Under the pieces are notes generated by a model, which saw only the letters and a program-made list of their open reading frames with translations, was not told where the DNA came from and ran no database searches. From a bacterium (GTDB lineage Bacteria > Bdellovibrionota > Bdellovibrionia > Bdellovibrionales > UBA1609): 7,459 nt of DNA. Positions within the stretch are counted from its first letter, which is position 1; every line of letters starts with the position of its first letter. The stretch is from positions 1-7,459 of the forward strand of contig JAJYHS010000057.1 in NCBI GenBank assembly GCA_021784635.1. Direction: 5' to 3'. A program made the translations under genes and the position numbers. Below, piece after piece: positions 1 through 5,587 of the stretch.

Positions 1-484
1 ACATCACAAGGCGAACATCCTTGTGAAGTTGAGACCGCATTTGCATAAGCGATTGAAGTTTATAGCCCACTTGTTTGTTGAGCCGCCAAAATCGTCGCGG
101 ACGCAAATTCGGCAAATTGTCCTTACAAAAAATACCGTATGGCTTGACGCCGTCGAGTTCGAGCTTGCCGCGAATTCGACGTTCCATCTGCGGCGGCGAA
201 GCCGTGATAAAATAAATCGGAAACGACGGGCTGCCGCTACGTTTTGTCCATGCATCGTTCAGACATCGCACCAATTCGGCAGAACCGGGAATATTTTTTT
301 TCTGAGCCGGTTTTTCGGTCGCGGTACGAATGAGCCCTTTAACTGTTTCGAGTTTTGTATCGAGATAAGTTTTGTCGACGTCCCAGACGTATACTTCGCG
401 GGCGAGTGCGGTGGCATCATCGGTAACGAACGGAAAATAAACCACGTCATCGTTGATTTTCGCGTGTTTTTTCCATTCGGCCAT
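1..484 (-). CDS. APP1/DUF2183-type phosphatase (HAD-like), partial, C-terminus beyond left edge
   Basis: The minus-strand frame is open from an ATG at 484-482 down to the window edge, giving 161 residues without a stop. Seen: a HAD-type motif I (D35-V-D-K-T39) inside the stretch VYVWDVDKTYLDT, a motif II-like threonine (T94) in YFITASPPQM, and a following KLELDGVKPYGIF segment. This order is that of the APP1/DUF2183 catalytic domain (LNS2/lipin-like), known in yeast as a Mg-dependent phosphatidate phosphatase. A lysine at 142 (GYKLQ) may be the motif III lysine; the motif IV acidic residues would lie beyond the edge. GAGGAG five bases before the ATG fixes the start. No signal peptide is seen, so a cytoplasmic enzyme is inferred. 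The substrate, phosphatidate or another phosphate ester, cannot be read from sequence. The family call is fairly sure. The gene is divergent from the unit starting at 530. Confidence 0.85.
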   Translation of the reverse strand, partial: MAEWKKHAKINDDVVYFPFVTDDATALAREVYVWDVDKTYLDTKLETVKGLIRTATEKPAQKKNIPGSAELVRCLNDAWTKRSGSPSFPIYFITASPPQMERRIRGKLELDGVKPYGIFCKDNLPNLRPRRFWRLNKQVGYKLQSLMQMRSQLHKDVRLVM

Positions 485-489
485 ATCAA

Positions 490-495
490 CTCCTC
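490..495 (-). promoter_or_regulatory. Ribosome binding site of the APP1-type gene
   Basis: The minus strand reads GAGGAG, five bases before the ATG at 484. This close match to the anti-Shine-Dalgarno sequence supports the start and marks the minus strand as the coding one here, against a long plus-strand open frame through the same bases. Confidence 0.8.
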
Positions 496-500
496 GACTT

Positions 501-506
501 TAGAAT
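501..506 (+). promoter_or_regulatory. Possible -10 element for the unknown gene and radical SAM gene pair
   Basis: TAGAAT matches the sigma-70 -10 consensus at five of six positions and lies 23 bases before the ATG at 530, inside the 45-base divergent spacer. No convincing -35 hexamer is seen 16-18 bases upstream, which would fall in the first codons of the divergent gene. Weak prediction. Confidence 0.25.
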
Positions 507-529
507 GCCGGTCGTGTATCCGTCCTGTC

Positions 530-1393
530 ATGAAAATCGGCGCCGTTTCGCAATGCACAAGGTACTTAAATTTTAGGCCGAGCGCAATTTGGCCGTCCGT
601 ATTGCCAGCCGTTGCATGGAATGAAATTTTAATAGCTGGTTTTAATCGCGCCGAGGTCGAGCTAAGCAGTGAAGCGCCATGTATTTTTATTTCGCCAAAT
701 GAATTCTCGCTTGAAGAAGCGCTATCAAGTTTATATCCGAAGCTGACATTTGTTGAACTGTCGCGGTTATCTAATGAGATCGAGAAATTGCATTTGGTGA
801 TCGAGTGGAAAATTTTTTGTTCGCGTTTGGGGTATCATGCAAATTCCGATTGGCCGCGTTTATTTCAAATAATGTCTCAGGCACCAGACAAGCTGCAAGA
901 GTGGTGGCAACTTCGCGATGTTTCGCCACGCGATCTTGCCCCTTTAAAAGCGTTGCCTGAAAATCTTCTGGTCCGTTATTTCGAATTGGCGCTCAAAGCA
1001 GTCGCGTTTGAGCCGTCAAGATCGGACGGCATACTGGCATTGGAGTGGCTCGTAGATATAATGCTCGATGATGTTAGGCGAGAAAGTATGGCCCTTCGCT
1101 GGCCCGAAATCTTAAAAGCTCCTAACTTTGTACAATTTCGCGAACATATTCGCCAAGTGAGATTTCAACAGACTATTGAGCGAGAAGAGTCAAACGAACT
1201 TCAAGTAGCCAAATTGCCTTGGCCGACAAAGACGAAAGCCAACTGGGTTCGGCGCGGTGATGCCGACGGAGTCGAAATTAAATTATTTGCGCATTCGGCC
1301 GACGATTTGACTAAACAAATTGCGGCGCTTGAAAACGTCGCAACACAGTGGCATCAGCGATCAAACGAGCTTCAGAGAAAATCCGATGTCTGA
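530..1393 (+). CDS. Unrecognised 287-residue protein, overlapping partner of the radical SAM gene
   Basis: I do not recognise a named family. The protein is soluble-looking, with no signal peptide or membrane segment. Seen in order: a short N-terminal region with GFNRAEVELS (residues 37-46) and CIFISPNEFSLEEAL (51-65); a helical, tryptophan-rich middle (about 75-215) with EWKIFCSRLG, EWWQLRDVSPRDLAPLKALP and LEWLVDIMLD; and a compact C-terminal segment (about 230-275) around WVRRGDADGVEIKLFAHS and DLTKQIAALENV. The SPRDLAPLKAL stretch and its helical setting vaguely recall helical DNA-binding domains such as the middle of ParB; this is only a resemblance. The ATG at 530 is chosen because the same frame further upstream lies antisense to the APP1 gene; it has no clear Shine-Dalgarno sequence, and a TTG at 602 is an alternative. 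The stop overlaps the next start by 8 bases, so co-translation with the radical SAM protein is likely. Confidence 0.75.
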   Translation: MKIGAVSQCTRYLNFRPSAIWPSVLPAVAWNEILIAGFNRAEVELSSEAPCIFISPNEFSLEEALSSLYPKLTFVELSRLSNEIEKLHLVIEWKIFCSRLGYHANSDWPRLFQIMSQAPDKLQEWWQLRDVSPRDLAPLKALPENLLVRYFELALKAVAFEPSRSDGILALEWLVDIMLDDVRRESMALRWPEILKAPNFVQFREHIRQVRFQQTIEREESNELQVAKLPWPTKTKANWVRRGDADGVEIKLFAHSADDLTKQIAALENVATQWHQRSNELQRKSDV

Positions 1394-2576
1394 ATGGGGG
1401 CTAGACCGGATTGAACGGGTTTTTATTGATCGCAAGTTGGAGCAATCTCAAATTGCCATGCGGGCTCGTGAACTCTTTTCGCGCGAGCGAATCACGTGGG
1501 TTGACGATGAGCCGCTGACAGAGAAAAAAGGTGAACTCTCTGCGCCCGATTTTGAGGCGAGTAAAAGGTTACTTTTTATCACTGAATTTAAAGGTCGTTT
1601 TTTTAAACGTTGCCCGGGGGCTCGACCGGGGCTTACGTGTTGCAATTATTTTGTGTTGAATTTGGGTTCGCAGTGTAACATGAATTGCTCCTATTGTTAT
1701 TTGCAAAGTTTCGTCAATTCTCCGGTGATGAAAATCTATGCCAATATCGAAACGGCGCTGGATGAGCTTTCGGCATTGGGCAAAGACCTTGGTAACGAAT
1801 CTCTTCGCGTCGGTACAGGTGAAACAACAGATTCGCTCAGTTTCGATCCTCTTACGTTGTACTCGCGACGCCTCATTGAATATTTTCGAAACTATCCGAA
1901 TTGGCGGCTTGAGTTCAAAACCAAGTCGAGTCAAGTTGAGCAGTTTTTAAACGTTGAGCATGCCGGCAACGTCGTCGTGAGTTTTTCAATCAATCCTCAA
2001 AATGTCATAGAACATGAAGAATACGGAACGGCTTCACTTGAAAGTCGGCTAAGAGCTGCGCGAATAGCCCGAGATAAAAAGTTTCAAGTGGCCTTTCATA
2101 TCGATCCAATGATTTGGCATATGGGTTGGCAAGATTCGTATCGCAGCTTGGTGCGCCAAGTCTGCGCGACATTTGCCCCGCAAGATATCAATGTCATTTC
2201 GGTCGGAGCCCTTCGCTTTCAACCTGAACAGCGGCACATGATGCGCGAGCGGTTTGGGAAATCGCGCGGCGATGGGCAAGAGTGGGGTCCAGAACATCAG
2301 CAAGAACGTCAACCGACGTCATGGGTTGTGGGGGCCGAAATGTTTTCGAGCTCGGACGGCAAACTTCGTTATGATCAGCGGCTACGCGAAGAGATGCTTC
2401 ATTTTGTCGTGAATGAATTTCGTCAAAATTCGCGTGAATGGCCGATTTTTCTTTGTATGGAGACACCCGAAGTTTGGCTCAATGCCATGAACAGTCTGCC
2501 AAAGAGCAACGAACTCGTGGCACCACTATTTAACCATAGTCTGACGCGCAAATTTAACGCCCAAATTCGAAATTAA
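1386..2576 (+). CDS. Spore photoproduct lyase family radical SAM protein
   Basis: The 396-residue protein carries the radical SAM cluster motif CNMNCSYC (C97, C101, C104; CX3CX2C), which binds a 4Fe-4S cluster and S-adenosylmethionine. Around it are hallmarks of the spore photoproduct lyase (SPL) family: RFFKRCPG (71-78), a CCNYF pair (C85, C86), CYLQSFVNSP (104-113), the glycine-rich RVGTGETTDSLSFDPLT (141-157), and VVVSFSINPQ (197-205). Known SPL reverses the thymine dimer called spore photoproduct. This protein is longer than Bacillus SplB (about 340 residues), and where I align the Bacillus H-donor cysteine (C141) it reads EFKTKSS (176-182) with no cysteine. The substrate may therefore differ. 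The start is the ATG at 1386, inside the last codons of the upstream gene; longer forms from 1320 would lie within that gene. It is probably a DNA-damage or nucleic-acid enzyme, but this is inferred. Confidence 0.88.
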   Translation: MSEWGLDRIERVFIDRKLEQSQIAMRARELFSRERITWVDDEPLTEKKGELSAPDFEASKRLLFITEFKGRFFKRCPGARPGLTCCNYFVLNLGSQCNMNCSYCYLQSFVNSPVMKIYANIETALDELSALGKDLGNESLRVGTGETTDSLSFDPLTLYSRRLIEYFRNYPNWRLEFKTKSSQVEQFLNVEHAGNVVVSFSINPQNVIEHEEYGTASLESRLRAARIARDKKFQVAFHIDPMIWHMGWQDSYRSLVRQVCATFAPQDINVISVGALRFQPEQRHMMRERFGKSRGDGQEWGPEHQQERQPTSWVVGAEMFSSSDGKLRYDQRLREEMLHFVVNEFRQNSREWPIFLCMETPEVWLNAMNSLPKSNELVAPLFNHSLTRKFNAQIRN

Positions 2577-2590
2577 TTCGGCGGTCGGAT

Positions 2591-3517
2591 TTATCGATAA
2601 TCAATTGGGTAATTGATCGTCATGGATTTGCCATCGAAATGTCTAAACTGAATGCGTTCAATCACCGAGCGTGTGCAATCTAAAAGTTCTTTATTGTGGA
2701 TATCGTCTTCTAAGACCCCGATATGGTCGATGGTGCCCAGCGGATTGATTGTAATAGAAAAAAGAAGGGAGCCGTCAGCAGTGAGATCGTCGCGCAAACT
2801 GTTAAGCTGGCAGTCTCTGAAGGCCGAAGATTGCTCCTGCAAGGTGCGCGAAATATAGCTATCGGTCAGTGTTTCTTGACCGTTGATGTCGACCGTGTCG
2901 GCAGCGATGGGTTGGTTGTTTAAATGCTGCGGTTTCGGCGCAAATTTCGCCGATGTTTCTTTGAGGGTCGCCAAAACGGCATCGACGTGCTGGGTTTGAT
3001 TAAGTTGAATTTGATTGTCGACGGCAGCTGGTCGGTTTTCGGGTGCAAAAATTTGGCCGTTCATCGCGATATAAAGATCACCTTTTTGTCCAATTGAAGT
3101 AGAACTCATCTGATAATTGCCGCTAACAAGGGTCAATAATACAGGTGCGGTGGCTTCTTTGGGCCGATAAGATTGAATGATCGCGTCGGTGTTTGAAATA
3201 AGATTTAATCGATAACCGGATGAAAACGCTAAAATAGCGTCACCACCGGGCCCAACGATCAGCTGGTCAAGATTGTAGAGGCGTTCATTTTTGAAAACCG
3301 GTTGGGTTTCGCCAGATTCTTCACCTAAACGCTGCAAATTTACGACACCGGTTGTGCCTTCAACTGTAGCAAGAACAATGCGATTTGAGTCGGCCGCGGC
3401 CGAATGGTTCATCCATTGGACTAGCTGTTGGGAAATGGGGTGTGAATAATAAATGAAAATTCCGGCGAGAGTTGCTGAAATCAATGTGATGGCAGCTGAC
3501 GTCCGCTCCAACCCCAT
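2591..3517 (-). CDS. Membrane-anchored protein with FecR-like region and AgmX/PglI-type C-terminal domain
   Basis: The 308-residue protein has a short N-terminus and one hydrophobic segment (about 7-24), which fits a signal anchor with the rest in the periplasm. Residues about 50-155 read as beta-rich repeats (VEGTTGVVNLQRLG, LYNLDQLIVGPGGDAILAF, LVSGNYQMSS, GDLYIAMNGQIFAPE) like FecR-type domains. A polar glutamine/proline linker follows. The C-terminal about 85 residues (DCQLNSLRDDL, GSLLFSITINPLGTIDHIGVLED, LLDCTRSVIERIQFRHF, INYPIDYR) match the pattern of the AgmX/PglI C-terminal domain known from myxobacterial motility and envelope proteins, including the two spaced cysteines (C236, C281) and the final tyrosine-proline beta strand. 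The ATG overlaps the secG stop by one base (TAATG), so translation is coupled to secG. The exact role is unknown; an envelope-spanning or scaffold function is inferred. Confidence 0.78.
   Translation of the reverse strand: MGLERTSAAITLISATLAGIFIYYSHPISQQLVQWMNHSAAADSNRIVLATVEGTTGVVNLQRLGEESGETQPVFKNERLYNLDQLIVGPGGDAILAFSSGYRLNLISNTDAIIQSYRPKEATAPVLLTLVSGNYQMSSTSIGQKGDLYIAMNGQIFAPENRPAAVDNQIQLNQTQHVDAVLATLKETSAKFAPKPQHLNNQPIAADTVDINGQETLTDSYISRTLQEQSSAFRDCQLNSLRDDLTADGSLLFSITINPLGTIDHIGVLEDDIHNKELLDCTRSVIERIQFRHFDGKSMTINYPIDYR
2600..2617. repeat. Perfect inverted repeat (7-base arms, 4-base loop) at a convergent gene end
   Basis: ATCAATT and AATTGAT flank the loop GGGT, within the last codons of the minus-strand gene. 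Directly beside it, 2591-2600 is the perfect 10-base palindrome TTATCGATAA, which includes that gene's stop codon. The stem is AT-rich and has no T-run on either side, so it is not a convincing rho-independent terminator. It may be a weak RNA stem at the junction of convergent genes, or chance. Confidence 0.3.
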
Positions 3518-3864
3518 TATTTTTTGGGCCCCTTCGGTTTCGGTGCACTTGGTTGAGCCGCGCTGGATTTCGTAGGTCCCACAGAATGAGATGCCGACGA
3601 AGGCGCAACGTAGTTGTCCGTTACGCTGCCTGAATGTGACGTGGTCAAGTAAGTCAAACCGATCGAAGTTGCTGCAAACACAATGGCCAATCCCCAGGTC
3701 AAATTAGTGAGAAAACTGGCCGTTCCTGTAGAGCTTAAGATTTGATTGGAACCGCCGCCGCCACCCATGCCGAAAGCTCCACCGCCTTTAGCATCTTGAA
3801 GCAAAACAATAGCGACCAAAAAAATCGCGACTAAAATTTGGATAACTGAGAGAAATAAAAGCAT
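3517..3864 (-). CDS. secG: SecG, preprotein translocase subunit
   Basis: SecG is the small, non-essential membrane subunit of the SecYEG channel that assists SecA-driven protein export across the inner membrane. Seen in 115 residues: a first transmembrane helix (about 4-23, ending VLLQ), the typical DAKGGG turn and glycine-rich loop (24-38, including GMGGGGG), the conserved short segment STGTASFLTNLTW (45-57), a second helix (about 58-73) and a C-terminal tail (80-115) rich in serine, alanine, proline and lysine. Length, two-helix plan and loop motifs fit SecG well; the low-complexity tail is common in the family. A GAGGA sequence four bases before the ATG supports the start. It overlaps the next gene by one base (TAATG). 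In many bacteria secG follows tpiA; here the gene upstream is a response regulator instead. Confidence 0.95.
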   Translation of the reverse strand: MLLFLSVIQILVAIFLVAIVLLQDAKGGGAFGMGGGGGSNQILSSTGTASFLTNLTWGLAIVFAATSIGLTYLTTSHSGSVTDNYVAPSSASHSVGPTKSSAAQPSAPKPKGPKK

Positions 3865-3868
3865 TGCG

Positions 3869-3873
3869 TCCTC
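3869..3873 (-). promoter_or_regulatory. Ribosome binding site of secG
   Basis: The minus strand reads GAGGA, four bases before the secG ATG at 3864, a good Shine-Dalgarno match at slightly short spacing. Confidence 0.7.
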
Positions 3874-3902
3874 GTAAAATTTGCGCGGGTATAAGTCCAG
3901 AT

Positions 3903-3931
3903 TTTATATGGGAGTTTACGCATGTCGTCCA
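3903..3931 (-). promoter_or_regulatory. Predicted sigma-70-type promoter of secG and its coupled gene
   Basis: On the minus strand TGGACG (3931-3926, four of six matches to the -35 consensus) is followed after 17 bases by TATAAA (3908-3903, five of six matches to the -10 consensus). Transcription would begin near 3896, giving a leader of about 30 bases that contains the secG ribosome binding site. It is the best promoter-like pair in the 99-base gap between the response regulator and secG. Confidence 0.45.
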
Positions 3932-3963
3932 GAAAAAAATTCGGGCAAATATTATCGTATGGG

Positions 3964-4920
3964 TTAAGCTGTCACAAGGCCGTATTGGCCGAGGATTTTG
4001 GGCTCCTGCGACGTCAAATACAAGCTTAAAACTTTAGCGACAAATTCGAGAAAAATGACGTCCGGGTCGAGTATTTTTGTGCAATTTGACGGCATTCGGG
4101 TTGAGAGAACCCCAAATGGCTTTTGCCGGTAATACAATGGGCAAACCACCATTGAATTGAAATCAATTTCTTTAAAATGCGCACGAATACTGCTTAGGGC
4201 GCGGCTTTCTGACAAATTATCGATGACGACAGTTTTGGCTGTATTCACGACAAGCTGAATTTCAGGATATTTATTGAGGTCAAGCGGCAACCCGGCAATG
4301 TCTTTTTTGTCGTTTGAGGCGAGCACGATTCCTTTTTCGTGTGTGAGCTGTTGAACAATGGAGCAACGAAGTCCACCTACTTTCATTGCGGCCATTTTGG
4401 TCAGGGTAAATAAATTTTCGGCCAGCGGGAGCGACTGAAGGGCCTGCGCAGCCACGAGGTTTGCCAGGTGCATAGCGTCTTTTTCGTGACCATGACCGTC
4501 AACTTCGCGTGGTTTGCGGCAATGAAACACAATGCGAGCAAGTAGATCTTTGAACATTATGGGGCGGACTAAATAGTCTCGCGCGCCACGCTCGTAAGCT
4601 TCGTGAACGTTTTGTGGCGTATTATGGCCCGACATCACCATGACCGCGACGTGATGTTCGCGCAATGAGGGTTCACCGCCGACAAATTTGAGTATTTCAA
4701 ACGCATTGGCCTCGGGGAGCAGCAAATCGATCAGCAGAATGCGTGGGCGCCACGCCGTCAAAAGCTTTTTCGTTTCCGTACCGGTGGAGGTCAGGCGGCA
4801 TTCAAAGCCATTTTGAACAAGAAATTCAAACATCCGGCGCGCTGAAAGCCCGTCGTTATCTGCAATCAGCACTCGAATTTTTTCGCTGCTTCGAACTTTG
4901 ACCTTTTTTGCCGCAGTCAT
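3964..4920 (-). CDS. REC-GAF response regulator
   Basis: A 318-residue two-domain signalling protein. The receiver domain (about 14-135) shows VLIADND (17-23) with acidic-site residues D21 and N22, phospho-acceptor D65 in LLIDLLLPEANAFE, S97 in VMSGHN, and DYLVRPI (115-121). The invariant receiver lysine before the proline is arginine here (R119), and the second acidic residue is N22, so phosphorylation chemistry may be altered. A GAF-like domain follows (about 152-312), with TVVIDNLSESRALSSIR and MVVCPLYYRQKPFGVLSTR typical of GAF ligand or dimerisation folds. No DNA-binding or enzymatic output domain is present, so output may be through protein contact. The ATG at 4920 is chosen because longer starts, up to 5052, would run into tmk, and the receiver fold begins right after it. 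The gene is divergent from tmk. Its partner kinase and signal are unknown. Confidence 0.85.
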   Translation of the reverse strand: MTAAKKVKVRSSEKIRVLIADNDGLSARRMFEFLVQNGFECRLTSTGTETKKLLTAWRPRILLIDLLLPEANAFEILKFVGGEPSLREHHVAVMVMSGHNTPQNVHEAYERGARDYLVRPIMFKDLLARIVFHCRKPREVDGHGHEKDAMHLANLVAAQALQSLPLAENLFTLTKMAAMKVGGLRCSIVQQLTHEKGIVLASNDKKDIAGLPLDLNKYPEIQLVVNTAKTVVIDNLSESRALSSIRAHFKEIDFNSMVVCPLYYRQKPFGVLSTRMPSNCTKILDPDVIFLEFVAKVLSLYLTSQEPKILGQYGLVTA

Positions 4921-4969
4921 ACAGCCTATTATCGGTTGAAATGAGCCGTGGTTTGAGTAGAACAAGTTT
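4921..4969. promoter_or_regulatory. 49-base divergent promoter region, response regulator and tmk
   Basis: This spacer must serve both genes unless the promoters lie in coding sequence. For the minus strand, GATAAT (4933-4928, five of six -10 matches) ends only seven bases before the ATG. For the plus strand, TTGAAA (4936-4941, five of six -35 matches) and TAGAAC (4958-4963, four of six -10 matches) are 16 bases apart and would place the start point at about the A of the tmk ATG. Both transcripts would be leaderless or nearly so. These are prediction-level matches only. Confidence 0.4.
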
Positions 4970-5587
4970 ATGAAGTTTTTAGCTTTTGAGGGGCTGGATG
5001 GTTCCGGCAAATCAACGCTCATACAAGAGCTCAAATCGCAGTTAACGACCAAGGGCCAGACGGTTGTCGTGACGCGCGAACCTGGCGGGACGCCGTTAGG
5101 CGACGAGATTCGTCATTTGCTTTTGCGCACGAGTGGTGATGCTCCCGTGCCGCGCGCCGAACTTCTTTTGTACGAAGCCGCGCGGGCACAGCACGTTGAG
5201 CGTGTCATTCGGCCGGCGATCGCCAATAAATCCTGGGTGTTGTGTGACCGCTTTACAGCGTCGTCAATTGCCTTTCAAGCTGGAGGTCGCACCCTCGCTC
5301 GGCATGATATTGATTGGTTGAATGATTTTGCAACGGCCCACGTGAAGCCCGATTTATGGGTACTCCTTGATTTGAGCACAGTAGAAGCGCAAGAGCGAAT
5401 CGCCAACCGCGAACTCGATCGTTTTGAACGTGAAGCTCGTGATTTTCACGAACGAGTGCGTGCCGGGTACCTCGCGTTGGCGCGCGAAAATGCGGACGAT
5501 TGGCTCGTGCTAAATGCCGGCCTGCCGATGCCGCAGATTCGCGACCGGTTAATTGAGGAGCTCCAAAAACGCGGGTGGTGGTCGTGA
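4970..5587 (+). CDS. tmk: Thymidylate kinase
   Basis: Thymidylate kinase phosphorylates dTMP to dTDP with ATP in the cytoplasm, the committed step of dTTP supply for DNA synthesis. Seen in 205 residues, the usual length: the P-loop GLDGSGKST (8-16), the dTMP-binding REPGGT (36-41), a DRF motif (93-95) followed by TASSIAFQ, and a lid RELDRFEREARDFHERVR (147-164) with arginines R147 and R151, as in enterobacterial-type enzymes. The ATG at 4970 has no clear Shine-Dalgarno sequence, but the P-loop sits at the normal distance and no upstream in-frame start is better. The gene leads a tight tmk-holB-tatD run; tmk next to holB is common in bacteria and joins nucleotide supply with replication. Confidence 0.96.
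   Translation: MKFLAFEGLDGSGKSTLIQELKSQLTTKGQTVVVTREPGGTPLGDEIRHLLLRTSGDAPVPRAELLLYEAARAQHVERVIRPAIANKSWVLCDRFTASSIAFQAGGRTLARHDIDWLNDFATAHVKPDLWVLLDLSTVEAQERIANRELDRFEREARDFHERVRAGYLALARENADDWLVLNAGLPMPQIRDRLIEELQKRGWWS

Noticed and set aside
23..529. Plus-strand upstream extension of the 287-residue unknown gene to 456 residues
   Set aside because: It lies antisense to the APP1-type gene, which has a clear HAD motif and ribosome binding site. The extension's residues look like out-of-frame translation, rich in Arg, Cys and Phe.
259..558. Minus-strand 99-residue open frame beginning MHCETAPIF
   Set aside because: It is a shadow in a different frame of the APP1-type gene and shows no family features.
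1320..1385. Earlier ATG for the radical SAM gene
   Set aside because: It would extend 66 bases into the upstream gene, adding residues with no family similarity; the ATG at 1386 gives a more typical overlap.
3933..3939. Run of seven A on the plus strand (T-run on minus) after the response regulator as a rho-independent terminator
   Set aside because: No stable GC-rich stem precedes the T-run on the minus strand.
3922..4029. Small plus-strand open frame of 35 codons with GGGAG seven bases upstream
   Set aside because: It is antisense to the 3' end of the response regulator and overlaps the predicted secG promoter. The short product resembles nothing, so the Shine-Dalgarno match is probably chance.
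4921..5052. Longer response regulator start at 5052
   Set aside because: It would overlap the first 83 bases of divergent tmk, and the extra 44 residues come before a complete receiver fold.
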